64,000 bases of DNA from Pseudomonas arsenicoxydans (lineage in GTDB: Bacteria > Pseudomonadota > Gammaproteobacteria > Pseudomonadales > Pseudomonadaceae), in NCBI RefSeq assembly GCF_006438915.1, contig NZ_RCZE01000019.1:1-64000 (forward strand), in the 5' to 3' direction. The position numbers were made by a program, and so were the translations under genes. Numbering within the stretch: the stretch's first letter is position 1; each line of letters starts with the position of its first letter. A model generated the notes under the pieces. It ran no database searches and was not told the DNA's origin. It saw only the letters and a list, made by a program, of their open reading frames with translations. Positions 26,237-35,427 of the stretch are shown in pieces.

Positions 26237-27041
26237 TTTATCCCTTCACAACCTGTCCGGCGGTTTGCCCGACAAGCGCCAGGTGGCAGCCTCTTTTTCT
26301 CGCGCTGCGGCGAGCTACGACAGCGTGGCTGAATTGCAGCGTGATGTTGGCAGCCAGTTGTTGAGCCGCTTGTCCGCAGATTTTGTCCCAGGTCGCTGGC
26401 TCGACCTGGGCTGCGGCACCGGGTATTTCAGTCGGGCGCTGGGTGAGCGTTTTCCGGCCGGTCAGGGTGTCGCCCTCGACATTGCCGAAGGCATGCTCAA
26501 TCACGCCCGGCCATTGGGCGGTGCCACCCATTTCATCGCCGGCGATGCGGAGCGGTTGCCACTGCAGGATTCGACCTGCGATCTGATCTTCTCCAGCCTT
26601 GCTGTGCAGTGGTGCGCAGACTTTGAATCGGTGCTCAGTGAAGCGTATCGGGTGCTGAAACCGGGCGCGATTTTCGCGTTTGCTAGTCTTTGTGTAGGGA
26701 CGTTGTTTGAGCTGCGTGACAGTTGGCGTCAGGTCGATGGCATGGTCCATGTCAACCGGTTCCGCGAGCTGGGTGTTTATCAGCAACTGTGTGCAGCCAG
26801 CGGCTTGAAAACCGTCAGCCTGCAAACCCGTCCTCATGTGTTGCATTACCCGGATGTGCGCAGCCTGACCCATGAACTCAAGGCATTGGGTGCGCACAAC
26901 TTGAACCCTGGGCGGCCGGGTGGTTTGACTGGCCGGGCGCGGATCCTCGGTTTGATCGAGGCGTATGAGCAGTTTCGTCAGGCGGAAGGTTTGCCGGCGA
27001 CTTACCAGGTGGTCTATGCCGTATTGGAGAAGCCTTTATGA
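26229..27041 (+). CDS. bioC: Malonyl-ACP O-methyltransferase
   Basis: 270 residues from ATG 26229 (MTDLSLHNLSGG), overlapping the bioH stop. N-terminal KRQVAASFSRAAASYD is typical of BioC; SAM-binding LDLGCGTGYFSRAL and VALDIAEGML, then IFSSLAVQWCADF follow. It methylates malonyl-ACP to start pimelate synthesis. The next start (bioD) overlaps by 4 bases. Confidence 0.94.
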   Translation: MTDLSLHNLSGGLPDKRQVAASFSRAAASYDSVAELQRDVGSQLLSRLSADFVPGRWLDLGCGTGYFSRALGERFPAGQGVALDIAEGMLNHARPLGGATHFIAGDAERLPLQDSTCDLIFSSLAVQWCADFESVLSEAYRVLKPGAIFAFASLCVGTLFELRDSWRQVDGMVHVNRFRELGVYQQLCAASGLKTVSLQTRPHVLHYPDVRSLTHELKALGAHNLNPGRPGGLTGRARILGLIEAYEQFRQAEGLPATYQVVYAVLEKPL

Positions 27042-27718
27042 GCGCAGCCTATTTCATCACCGGCACTGACACTGACGTCGGCAAGACCACCGTTGCCGCC
27101 GGATTACTGCATGCCGCGCGGTCGGCAGGCTTGAGCACTGCGGCGGGAAAACCGGTTGCCTCGGGTTGCGACGTGACGCCCAAGGGGTTGCGTAACGCCG
27201 ATGCGCTGGCGCTGTTGGCCGAGTGCTCGTTGCCGTTGACGTATGCACAGGTCAACCCGGTGGCGTTCGAGCCAGCCATCGCGCCGCACCTGGCCGCGCG
27301 GGAAGCTGGCGTGGCGCTGACGGTGCAATCGCTGTTGACGCCCATGCGCGAGATTCTCGATATGCAGGCCGATTTCACCCTGATTGAAGGGGCGGGCGGC
27401 TGGCGTGTGCCGTTGGCGGATCAGGACAATCTGTCTGACCTGGCGATGGCGCTGGGTTTGCCGGTCATTCTGGTGGTCGGTGTGCGCCTGGGCTGTATCA
27501 ATCATGCGCTGTTGACGGCCGAAGCGATTGCCCTGGATGGATTGCAGCTGGCGGGTTGGGTGGCCAATATCATTGATCCCAAAACCTCGCGGCTGGAGGA
27601 GAACCTCGCGACACTCGCCGAGCGTATCCCCGCACCGTGTCTTGGGCGGGTGCCGAAACTCAAGTCGGTCACGGCTGAATCGGTGGCGGAGCATTTGCAG
27701 CTGGATTTGCTGGACTAG
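27038..27718 (+). CDS. bioD: Dethiobiotin synthetase
   Basis: 226 residues. P-loop GTDTDVGKTTVAAG at the N-terminus, KPVASGCD, and IEGAGGWRVPLADQDN (metal/substrate loop) identify BioD. It closes the ureido ring using CO2 and ATP. The gene overlaps bioC by 4 bases and ends the biotin run. Confidence 0.96.
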   Translation: MSAAYFITGTDTDVGKTTVAAGLLHAARSAGLSTAAGKPVASGCDVTPKGLRNADALALLAECSLPLTYAQVNPVAFEPAIAPHLAAREAGVALTVQSLLTPMREILDMQADFTLIEGAGGWRVPLADQDNLSDLAMALGLPVILVVGVRLGCINHALLTAEAIALDGLQLAGWVANIIDPKTSRLEENLATLAERIPAPCLGRVPKLKSVTAESVAEHLQLDLLD

Positions 27719-27825
27719 GTTTTAGCTATCACAAGGCACTGTGCCATTAGTGTTTTTGTCGGGCGTTTTGCCATCATGTCTGATTCAATGCCCGCTATTG
27801 ATCCCCTTGCCGGACGAGTTCTCCC

Positions 27826-28122
27826 ATGCAGATTTCAGGTAACACTGCTTTTTATGCGGGTCTGAGCACCATTCAGACCGGGCAGAACCGTGTCGATCAA
27901 GCTGCCGGACAGATTGCCAACAACACCATTGAGCGTTCGGTGACCAGCCAGTCTTCCGAGGTTCAGGTGGATCGCCTGCTCTCGGTTGATCGCAGTCAGC
28001 GATCCGACCTGACCAGTAATGTCGTCGAGATGGTTCAAGGCAAATTTCAGGTGGAAGCGGGCGCTAAAGTCGCCAAGGCTTCAGACGAAATGCTCGGTAC
28101 GTTGATCGATACATTCGCCTGA
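27826..28122 (+). CDS. Small flagellin/rod-like helical protein, function unknown
   Basis: 98 residues, MQISGNTAFYAGLSTIQTGQ onward. The N-terminal half resembles the D0 segment of flagellar rod/hook proteins (GLSTIQTGQNRVDQAAGQIAN), and the C-terminus is amphipathic (AKVAKASDEMLGTLIDTFA). No signal peptide or membrane segment. A similar small gene follows bioD in other pseudomonads as I remember (PA0505-type), function unknown. It is followed by a strong terminator and separated from bioD by 107 bases, so it is probably expressed on its own. Confidence 0.75.
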   Translation: MQISGNTAFYAGLSTIQTGQNRVDQAAGQIANNTIERSVTSQSSEVQVDRLLSVDRSQRSDLTSNVVEMVQGKFQVEAGAKVAKASDEMLGTLIDTFA

Positions 28123-28145
28123 TCCCTCGCTGAATCCGCTTCTTG

Positions 28146-28172
28146 AACGCCGCGACTTTTCGCGGCGTTTTT
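28146..28172 (+). terminator. Rho-independent terminator after the small helical protein gene
   Basis: Stem aacgccgcga/tcgcggcgtt with a short loop followed by TTTTT. Confidence 0.9.
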
Positions 28173-28295
28173 CTGCGTAAGTCCTTCTCCCTCAACTAAT
28201 CTTTTCTACACGGCACCTTTGCTTGAGCATCGGTGGTGCGCTGCTGCGTGCCCGGCAAATTGAAGAGTCGAGGACAAACGGCCAAAGATCGACGC

Positions 28296-28339
28296 TTGAC
28301 AAGATTTGGGCGTAAACGTATGTTTCAAACAACTGTTTG
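28296..28339 (+). promoter_or_regulatory. Sigma70 promoter with PsrA-like operator before fadE
   Basis: TTGACA (28296-28301), 17-base spacer and TATGTT (28319-28324) form a near-consensus promoter. Immediately after, CAAAC-AACT-GTTTG (28326-28339) matches the palindrome bound by the fatty-acid-responsive repressor PsrA. A repressor there would cover the transcription start about 70 bases before the fadE start. Confidence 0.6.
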
Positions 28340-28400
28340 ACCGCCACAACAAATCCACGCGGTCGTTCATTCCCGGTTACATCAGCAGAGGTTTATCGCT

Positions 28401-30206
28401 ATGCCTGACTACAAGGCCCCCTTGCGTGATATTCGCTTCGTTCGTGACGAACTGCTCGGCTACGAAGCGCACTATCAGAGCCTTCCGGCTTGTGCGGACG
28501 CAACTCCGGACATGGTTGACGCCATTCTCGAGGAAGGCGCCAAGTTTTGTGAGCAGGTACTGGCCCCGCTGAACCGCGTGGGTGACACCGAAGGCTGCAC
28601 CTGGAGCGAGTCCGGCGTTAAAACCCCGACGGGTTTCAAAGAAGCCTACAAACAATTCGTTGAAGGCGGCTGGCCTAGCCTGGCGCACGACGTAGAGCAC
28701 GGTGGCCAAGGCCTGCCGGAGTCTTTGGGTCTGGCTGTCAGCGAAATGGTTGGCGAGGCCAACTGGTCGTGGGGCATGTACCCAGGCCTGTCCCATGGCG
28801 CGATGAACACCATTTCCGAACACGGCACGCCTGAGCAACAAGACGCGTACCTGACCAAGCTGGTATCCGGCGAATGGACCGGCACCATGTGCCTGACCGA
28901 ACCGCACTGCGGCACCGACCTGGGCATGTTGCGCACCAAGGCTGAACCTCAGGCCGACGGTTCCTACAAAGTCTCCGGCACCAAGATCTTCATCTCGGCC
29001 GGTGAACACGACATGGCCGACAACATCGTCCACATCGTACTGGCCCGCCTGCCGGACGCACCGGCTGGCACCAAAGGCATTTCGCTGTTCATCGTGCCGA
29101 AGTTCATGCCGAACGCGAACGGTTCGATCGGCGCTCGCAACGCAGTGAGCTGTGGTTCCCTGGAACACAAGATGGGCATCCACGGCAACGCCACTTGCGT
29201 GATGAACTTCGACGCGGCCACCGGTTTCCTGATCGGCCCGGCGAACAAAGGCCTGAACTGCATGTTCACCTTTATGAACACCGCACGTCTGGGCACCGCG
29301 CTGCAAGGTCTGGCACACGCCGAGATCGGCTTCCAGGGCGGCCTGAAATACGCGCGTGATCGCCTGCAAATGCGTTCGCTGACTGGCCCGAAAGCGCCGG
29401 AAAAAGCCGCTGACCCGATCATCGTTCACCCAGACGTACGTCGCATGCTGTTGACCATGAAGGCATTCGCCGAAGGCAACCGTGCAATGGTTTACTTCAC
29501 CGCCAAGCAAGTCGACATCGTCAAGTACGGCGTGGATGAAGAAGAGAAGAAGAAAGCCGACGCACTGCTGGCCTTCATGACGCCAATCGCTAAAGCCTTC
29601 ATGACTGAAGTCGGTTTCGAATCCGCCAACCACGGCGTGCAAATCTACGGCGGCCACGGCTTCATCGCCGAGTGGGGCATGGAGCAGAACGTTCGCGACA
29701 GCCGCATTTCGATGCTGTACGAAGGCACCACTGGTATCCAGGCACTCGACCTGTTGGGCCGTAAAGTGCTGATGACCCAAGGCGAGGCCCTGAAAGGCTT
29801 CACCAAGATCGTCCACAAGTTCTGCCAGACCAACGAAGGCAACGAAGCGGTTCAAGAGTTCGTCGCACCGCTGGCTGCACTGAACAAGGAATGGGGCGAG
29901 CTGACCATGAAGGTCGGTATGGCCGCCATGAAGGATCGCGAAGAAGTCGGCGCGGCTTCCGTGGACTACCTGATGTACTCCGGTTACGCCTGCCTGGCCT
30001 ATTTTTGGGCTGACATGGCGCGTCTGGCTGCCGAGAAACTGGCTGCCGGCACTTCCGAAGAGGCGTTCTACACCGCCAAGCTGCAGACTGCGCGCTTCTA
30101 CTTCCAGCGCATCCTGCCGCGTACCCGCACTCACGTTGTAACCATGCTGTCGGGCGCCAACAACCTGATGGACATGAAAGAAGAAAACTTCGACCTGGGC
30201 TACTAA
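28401..30206 (+). CDS. fadE: Acyl-CoA dehydrogenase, FadE-type (first of three)
   Basis: 601 residues. Order: short N-terminal extension PDYKAPLRDIRFV typical of this FadE clade, N-terminal helical domain, middle beta domain with MCLTEPHCGTDLG (FAD/substrate) and SGTKIFISAGEHD, C-terminal helical domain with YGGHGFIAEWGMEQ and YEGTTGIQALDL (catalytic Glu in YEGT), and an extra C-terminal domain. It catalyses the first step of beta-oxidation. The position after the bio genes matches long-chain FadE genes of P. aeruginosa (PA0506 region, from memory). Chain-length preference is not readable here. Confidence 0.92.
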   Translation: MPDYKAPLRDIRFVRDELLGYEAHYQSLPACADATPDMVDAILEEGAKFCEQVLAPLNRVGDTEGCTWSESGVKTPTGFKEAYKQFVEGGWPSLAHDVEHGGQGLPESLGLAVSEMVGEANWSWGMYPGLSHGAMNTISEHGTPEQQDAYLTKLVSGEWTGTMCLTEPHCGTDLGMLRTKAEPQADGSYKVSGTKIFISAGEHDMADNIVHIVLARLPDAPAGTKGISLFIVPKFMPNANGSIGARNAVSCGSLEHKMGIHGNATCVMNFDAATGFLIGPANKGLNCMFTFMNTARLGTALQGLAHAEIGFQGGLKYARDRLQMRSLTGPKAPEKAADPIIVHPDVRRMLLTMKAFAEGNRAMVYFTAKQVDIVKYGVDEEEKKKADALLAFMTPIAKAFMTEVGFESANHGVQIYGGHGFIAEWGMEQNVRDSRISMLYEGTTGIQALDLLGRKVLMTQGEALKGFTKIVHKFCQTNEGNEAVQEFVAPLAALNKEWGELTMKVGMAAMKDREEVGAASVDYLMYSGYACLAYFWADMARLAAEKLAAGTSEEAFYTAKLQTARFYFQRILPRTRTHVVTMLSGANNLMDMKEENFDLGY

Positions 30207-30227
30207 GCCTTCACGCGGTCCTTCAAA

Positions 30228-30264
30228 AAAACCGCCGCTTCCTCCGGGAGCGGCGGTTTTTTTT
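30228..30264. terminator. Terminator between fadE and the secreted-protein gene
   Basis: aaccgccgct/agcggcggtt stem with flanking A- and T-runs; bidirectional between convergent genes. Confidence 0.9.
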
Positions 30265-30284
30265 GCGCTGAGGTCAGGCCTTGA

Positions 30285-32045
30285 TCACCATGGCGTCGGA
30301 TCCAGGGGGCCGACGCCAGTCGGGGTGCTCACGCCTTCGCCATTACGTATGAACGGCAGATGCCAGAAGTCGTTAGGCACTACAGGATCGCCAGGCTTGA
30401 CGCCTTCCGGAAAGATGAACTCAAACACCGGCGCCACATACTGGCCGGCAATCAGTCCATTGGCGACGGTCAGCCTGCCCGCATTTTGGAGGCAACTGTC
30501 CACGGCGGTCTGGGACAAGCTCTGCTGTGGAACGCAAAGTGACCGCGCAACGACGCGCAAGGTGCGTGTCGGCTGGCTAAGAAGCCCAGCGGGCGCTTTG
30601 GTCGCACGTAATCTGGCGCGTTGTGGCTGAGGACCTGTGTTCTGTGTGGTAATACCACCCGAGGCTCCCAGGCAACTGGTCGCAAGGCCCAGCGCAGGGT
30701 TGCATTCACCCGTCATTTCATAGGGTGTAACCCAGCGATTGGTTTGCACACCTGTCGATGGATTGACATCTATCAGATAGATGTCGACCGGGGTCTTGAT
30801 GTCGGTGGTCGAGGCCTCAAGGAAAATCCGGTCCTGCGTCTCCTGGGCTACTCCGTTGATGGCCGTTGCAGCCGGGTCGGCCGTGCCGACGCCAAATTCC
30901 CCGATAGACAGGTAGCTGGGCTGCGAACCAGGCTGAGTGTAGATCCCGATGTTCGCCTCGATCGTGTGTGCAGAGATGAAGTCCGGGAGGCCCGTTGTTG
31001 TTGACTTGAATAGGGTACCGGACCAACTGATGAAGTCGCCGACTTCGAAGGGGGCCTGTTGCGTCGGGTCGGGGTCCGTCGCGGTGCGGCTAGCATCGCT
31101 GAATCTCTTCATGACGTACTGGCTGCAATAGACCTGCCCCACCGCTGGACCCGAGAGCTCCCCACTGGTCGGAGGCGTGACACCTGCCTGACTGAAATTG
31201 CGGCAGTTGTTGGTCGTGGTCGGGGTGACCACTTTTGGCCGGTTTTTCTGTGGGCAGAATGCATCGTCCCCGGAAATCGTGCGCGGCACGCACATCGGGT
31301 AGCCGGTTGCGGCATGGATGGTCGGGTTGGCATCATCGACGGAGAAGCGTGGGTCGGGGCTTTGGGGACGGCCAAAACGTCCGCTCGGGTCGTTGATCTG
31401 AATAATCGTGGGTTGTGTCGGGTTCCCGCTGTCAACTTCGAGGTTGCCGTTGGTGTAGTCGATCCGGGTGATGAAACCGCTACCCGCGTTGGTTGATTGC
31501 TGGGAGACAAAGATCAGCCCGGCAATCTGCTTGTTGGAGATGCTATTGCCTACCACATGAATCTCGAACGAGGGATAGGCTGTAGCTGACTTTCCGAGCG
31601 CCAGGGTTCCACCCCTGACGAAGTCGGCCCAGGTCAGGGTGTTGGCCGGCATCTGCATGACGGTGTTGCAAGGAACAGTAATCGTGACGCCGTTTAATTG
31701 GACGGTCCCCCCAAAGCGGCCCGGGTCGCTGGTATTGGGGCAATTTGCATTGGTGGAGTCCAGCGTCATGTTCTGGATAAAACCGGTTACGTCAAACCCA
31801 TGAATCGCAGTCGGGTTTGTAAAAACCGGGTCGGGCAGCGTGGGTGTCGTGAACGGCGAGGGCACACCCGGGGGCTTGGCAGTCCCGCCACCACCGTTTT
31901 TAGCAAAAGCAACTCCGCCACCACCAATGGTCAGTGCGACAGCGACGGCACTGGCGAGCAGTGCCTGGCGACTGAAGATGCCGTTGAATCGTTTTTGAGG
32001 CAGCGGCGGTATGGCGAGCGTTTTTTCGTACAAAGATAAGCTCAT
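30285..32045 (-). CDS. Secreted protein of unknown function next to a di-heme enzyme
   Basis: 586 residues. A long N-terminal region with a hydrophobic core (about 27-48, LLASAVAVALTIGGGGVAFA followed by KNG) looks like a Sec signal with AxA-type cleavage. The mature protein is Gly/Thr/Pro/Asn-rich, probably beta-structured, with about nine to ten cysteines (NANCPNT, ITVPCNT, YPMCVPR, DAFCPQ, NNCRNF, VYCSQY, GECNPALG, TSCLGA) suited to periplasmic disulfides. FSVDDANPTIHAATGYP stands out as a motif-like stretch. I do not recognise a family. It diverges from the di-heme gene across a 1.1 kb AT-rich spacer. A role as partner or substrate of that enzyme is a hypothesis. Confidence 0.8.
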   Translation of the reverse strand: MSLSLYEKTLAIPPLPQKRFNGIFSRQALLASAVAVALTIGGGGVAFAKNGGGGTAKPPGVPSPFTTPTLPDPVFTNPTAIHGFDVTGFIQNMTLDSTNANCPNTSDPGRFGGTVQLNGVTITVPCNTVMQMPANTLTWADFVRGGTLALGKSATAYPSFEIHVVGNSISNKQIAGLIFVSQQSTNAGSGFITRIDYTNGNLEVDSGNPTQPTIIQINDPSGRFGRPQSPDPRFSVDDANPTIHAATGYPMCVPRTISGDDAFCPQKNRPKVVTPTTTNNCRNFSQAGVTPPTSGELSGPAVGQVYCSQYVMKRFSDASRTATDPDPTQQAPFEVGDFISWSGTLFKSTTTGLPDFISAHTIEANIGIYTQPGSQPSYLSIGEFGVGTADPAATAINGVAQETQDRIFLEASTTDIKTPVDIYLIDVNPSTGVQTNRWVTPYEMTGECNPALGLATSCLGASGGITTQNTGPQPQRARLRATKAPAGLLSQPTRTLRVVARSLCVPQQSLSQTAVDSCLQNAGRLTVANGLIAGQYVAPVFEFIFPEGVKPGDPVVPNDFWHLPFIRNGEGVSTPTGVGPLDPTPW

Positions 32046-33175
32046 GGCTCACTCCAGTATCTTGCAAGACCAAATGCCGGCCAATCGAGCCCGTAGATCT
32101 GCAGATGCGCTGAATCCTGCGCAAGAAAAACGCAAAGCCGTGAGTGTCGAATTCTGGCTCGATCCAGCGGGAAAAGTGCCTGTGTGCGGTCGACACTTGC
32201 CGTTCGGATGCTTTCACCTGCGTGCGTCGGCCGGTTATGGACGCAAACGCGAGAGACATTTCCTTGAGCCTGAGGAGTACAAAGCAGTTGTCGTGCCTGT
32301 TTTGAAACAATTAGACACAAACAGTCGCCGACGCACTCAGAATGCGGGCTGCGCGGCCAAGGATGGTAGTGCGAATAACACTATCGAATTAATACCCCCG
32401 GCATAGGGGGGGACATATACCCAAGTTTGGGAGTGTGTTAAGTGTCGTGCAGTTAGTCACTGGCTGAGTTTTATCATAAGTGCTGAATGAGAAATATTGT
32501 CTATATCTACTCCGGGCGGAATAGCAATGCAAGAGAAATGTGTGGAGGGTGTTAGTCATAAGCATTTTTGTATTGATGTTAAATAAAATACATAGCTCAC
32601 GCAGTGCAGCTAGTACACGCGTGAAGTGGGGGTTTATCATGTAGGTGCTGAGTAAGTGGGCCTGGTGTGCCGCGAAATTAAATTGCGGGCGCCATTAGCT
32701 ACTGAGTTAGCAATTACTTTGCCAGGGTTTTGCATAGAAGGTTTTTATATATAAGTTACTGTAATTATTGACATTATTTTTTTTGGTTGATGATATTTGG
32801 ATTGGTGTTGGGGGATATAACCCAGAGGTGGGGGTGGAAGTACACCAAAGTTGAGGAGGGTTTTAGTCGCACTTGAGAGGTGGTGCTATTAACAAAAAAT
32901 AGCTAACACCTGACAGAAAAAAATATTCGTTTCCGCTTTTGAAATTTTTTGTTACAGCTAGAGTGAAGTTAAGCGCTCTCACCGGCGCGACAAAAAAGTG
33001 TTTCTATCAAACCTGAGCCAAGAGTGTACTTTGCCAGTTAGGCTTCTTCTCGCCTGGGCCAACTTCGAGTTGGTGTGGTTATGTGCGCGAGTAGCAAGAT
33101 TCATGGCCATGAGTTCATCTCGCAACAGGATAACTCCGGAGCTTGGCTACTCCGTACTTAATCGAGAAAGACATC
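32046..33175. other. Long AT-rich divergent intergenic region
   Basis: No convincing gene: overlapping ORFs on both strands up to 32406 have no SD and no recognisable content. From about 32400 to 33000 the base composition is far more AT-rich than anywhere else in the window. It holds a CCCAA-GT-TTGGG palindrome (32420-32431) and a related stretch ggggatataacccagaggtg at about 32811, which share gggga(c)atataacccA spacing and may be binding sites of one regulator. Promoters for both divergent genes must lie here. Confidence 0.6.
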
Positions 33176-35317
33176 ATGGTGAAGCCCTTGAATTACCTTT
33201 TCACTATCCGCAGGGCCTGCGCGATCACGGGCGGCCTGATTGCACTCGGTCTGGCGTGCGAGGGCGCTGTCGCCGCATCAGCACCAGAGGTTGTCGCGCC
33301 GGTAGTGGATGTACCTTCCCTGCAATCGCTGCACGGCATGACACCCCCTGACCCTTCCGGCACCGAAGGCGGGCGCAAAGTCGACCTGATGACCGACTAT
33401 GTACTCAATCGCTCGGCGGCGATTCTGCTGGGCAAGGCACTGTTCTGGGACATGGAGATCGGCAGCGATGGTTCGACGGCGTGCGCGTCCTGCCACTTTC
33501 ACGCGGGTGTCGATCACCGGATCACCAACCAGATCAACCCGGGCCAGGCCAGCACCCATGCCAACGTATCGTCGATCTTCAACAAACCGTTTGTAGCCTC
33601 CGATATTCCAGGCGACGTCCCTTCCTACGCGACCTTGTCCGCCGGCAAGGGCGGCCCGAACTACACGCTGAAAAAAACCGACTTCCCGACTCACGTGCTG
33701 GCCGATCCACTGGATCGCAACTCGCCGATTGTCTACTCGACCGACGATGTGGTCGGCTCACAAGGGGTATTCGACGCCAACTTCGTCAAGCCGAATCAAC
33801 CGCGCTTCGACAAGTGCACGCAGCAACCGGACGGCGTGTTCCAGGTCGGCGGTATCAACGTGCGGCGCAGCACCGGGCGCAATGCCCCGACGGTGATTAA
33901 TGCTGCGTTCAACGTACGCAATTTCTGGGACGGTCGGGCCAATAACGTGTTCAACGGTTTTTCGCCGTTCGGTAATCGCGATCCCGATGCCGGGATTTTC
34001 GTCACCAGCGATCGCAGCGGGGTGGCCACCAAGGTTCGGCTGGCACTCAACGATGCTTCTGCCGCCTCGCAGGCCGTGGGCCCACCAGGCAGTCCGGTCG
34101 AAATGTCCTGCGGCGGGCGCACGTTCGCCGACATCGGCCGACGCATGCTCGATACGCTGATGCTCAAGCAGCAACGGATTTCCTCCACCGACTCTGTACT
34201 GGGCCCCGTTTCAGGCGCCCGTCGCCCGACCTACAGAGAGTTGATCAAGGCCGCTTTCCAGCCTCGGCTGTGGAACGCCACACAGCAGGTTGCGCTCGGT
34301 GGCGCGCCCTATACCCAGATGGAGGCCAACTTCCCGCTGTTCTTCGGGCTGGCGATTCAGATGTATGAATCCACCCTGATCTCCGACCAGGCCCCCGTGG
34401 ATGCTTACTTGCAAGGCAATCAGCAGGCGATGAATGCGCAGCAGGTCCAGGGGATGAATCTATTCCTTGGCAAAGGCAAGTGCATCAGTTGTCACGGCGG
34501 TGCAGAACTGACCAACGCCGCCAGCCGGTTGCTGTTCCATCCCCGTGAGCGGATCGAACGGATGCTGATGGCTGACAACCTCACCGCGCTTTACGACAAC
34601 GGCTTCTACAACACGGGTGTGCGCCCGACGTCGGAAGACCTGGCGCTCGGCGGATCCGACGCATGGGGCAACCCGCTGTCGTTCACCCGCGAATACAACA
34701 CCCAACTGCAGGGCATCAATGTGCCCGATCCGCTGGAGGTGGATGTGTGCACCTTCGAAGCGCTGCTGAGCGCGGGATTGCCGTGCGACGCGACGCTCAA
34801 ACCCAATGTGGGCTTCCACGATGCGGTGGATGGGGCCTTCAAAACCCCGACGCTGCGCAACATCGCGCTGACCGGGCCGTACTTCCATAACGGCAGCCGC
34901 TCGACACTCAAGCAGGTTGTCGAGTTCTACAACCGCGGTGGCGACCGGCGCGGCTCGGAAGCGAACAACACCAGTGGCTTCGATCATCCGAGTGTGAATC
35001 AGCACAACACCTCCAACCTTGATCCGGACATGACCGCCCTGAACCTGACACCTGATGAAGTGGATGCACTGGTCAAGTTCATGGAAGTCGGGTTGACCGA
35101 TCCGCGGGTGGCCTGGGAGCAGGCGCCTTTTGATCATCCGTCTCTGGTCATTCCACAAGGCCATATAGGTGATGAAAACGCCGTGACGTTGAAGCCCGTC
35201 AGCCCGAAAATCACCACCCGACAAGCGGCAGACGCGCTGATTACACTCAAACCGGTGGGTGCGGAAGGGCACCCGGCTACGGAAGGGCCACTGTTGCCGT
35301 TCTACAACGATCTCTGA
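33176..35317 (+). CDS. Large di-heme cytochrome c peroxidase/MauG-like protein
   Basis: 713 residues from ATG 33176, with SD gagaaag upstream. Signal peptide about 1-34 (IRRACAITGGLIALGLA...AVAASA). Two heme c sites: CASCH at C103/C106/H107 and CISCH at C436/C439/H440. Di-heme peroxidase family blocks: GKALFWDMEIGSDGSTACASCH, NAPTVINAAFNVRNFWDGRAN, FKTPTLRNIALTGPYFHNGS and VVEFYNRGGD. At 713 residues it is about twice the size of classical CcpA (about 320-350), with long insertions. It acts in the periplasm, either as a peroxidase or as an oxidative protein/substrate-modifying enzyme. It diverges from the unknown secreted protein. Confidence 0.85.
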   Translation: MVKPLNYLFTIRRACAITGGLIALGLACEGAVAASAPEVVAPVVDVPSLQSLHGMTPPDPSGTEGGRKVDLMTDYVLNRSAAILLGKALFWDMEIGSDGSTACASCHFHAGVDHRITNQINPGQASTHANVSSIFNKPFVASDIPGDVPSYATLSAGKGGPNYTLKKTDFPTHVLADPLDRNSPIVYSTDDVVGSQGVFDANFVKPNQPRFDKCTQQPDGVFQVGGINVRRSTGRNAPTVINAAFNVRNFWDGRANNVFNGFSPFGNRDPDAGIFVTSDRSGVATKVRLALNDASAASQAVGPPGSPVEMSCGGRTFADIGRRMLDTLMLKQQRISSTDSVLGPVSGARRPTYRELIKAAFQPRLWNATQQVALGGAPYTQMEANFPLFFGLAIQMYESTLISDQAPVDAYLQGNQQAMNAQQVQGMNLFLGKGKCISCHGGAELTNAASRLLFHPRERIERMLMADNLTALYDNGFYNTGVRPTSEDLALGGSDAWGNPLSFTREYNTQLQGINVPDPLEVDVCTFEALLSAGLPCDATLKPNVGFHDAVDGAFKTPTLRNIALTGPYFHNGSRSTLKQVVEFYNRGGDRRGSEANNTSGFDHPSVNQHNTSNLDPDMTALNLTPDEVDALVKFMEVGLTDPRVAWEQAPFDHPSLVIPQGHIGDENAVTLKPVSPKITTRQAADALITLKPVGAEGHPATEGPLLPFYNDL

Positions 35318-35326
35318 TGGACTGAT

Positions 35327-35357
35327 GTGACTGGCCTCGCTGTTTGCGGCCAGTCAC
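35327..35357 (+). terminator. Hairpin after the di-heme gene
   Basis: A perfect 10-bp stem gtgactggcc/ggccagtcac with an 11-base loop lies 9 bases after the stop codon; no T-run follows, so it may be a stabiliser or weak terminator. Confidence 0.5.
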
Positions 35358-35427
35358 GCACCCGCTAAAAAAACCTGACATTTCGCTCAGTAAGTCGACG
35401 TTTCTGCCGTTACAGTAGGTGGGCACA

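Noticed and set aside
28377..30134. Long open frames opposite the FadE genes (also 36769-38676 and 38810-40612)
   Set aside because: The sense strands carry full acyl-CoA dehydrogenase motifs; the antisense frames are by-products of high third-position GC and their similarity to each other only reflects FadE paralogy.
32011..32406. 131-codon plus-strand frame and 136-codon minus-strand frame in the divergent spacer
   Set aside because: They overlap each other, lack ribosome sites and show no family features; the region is better seen as regulatory.
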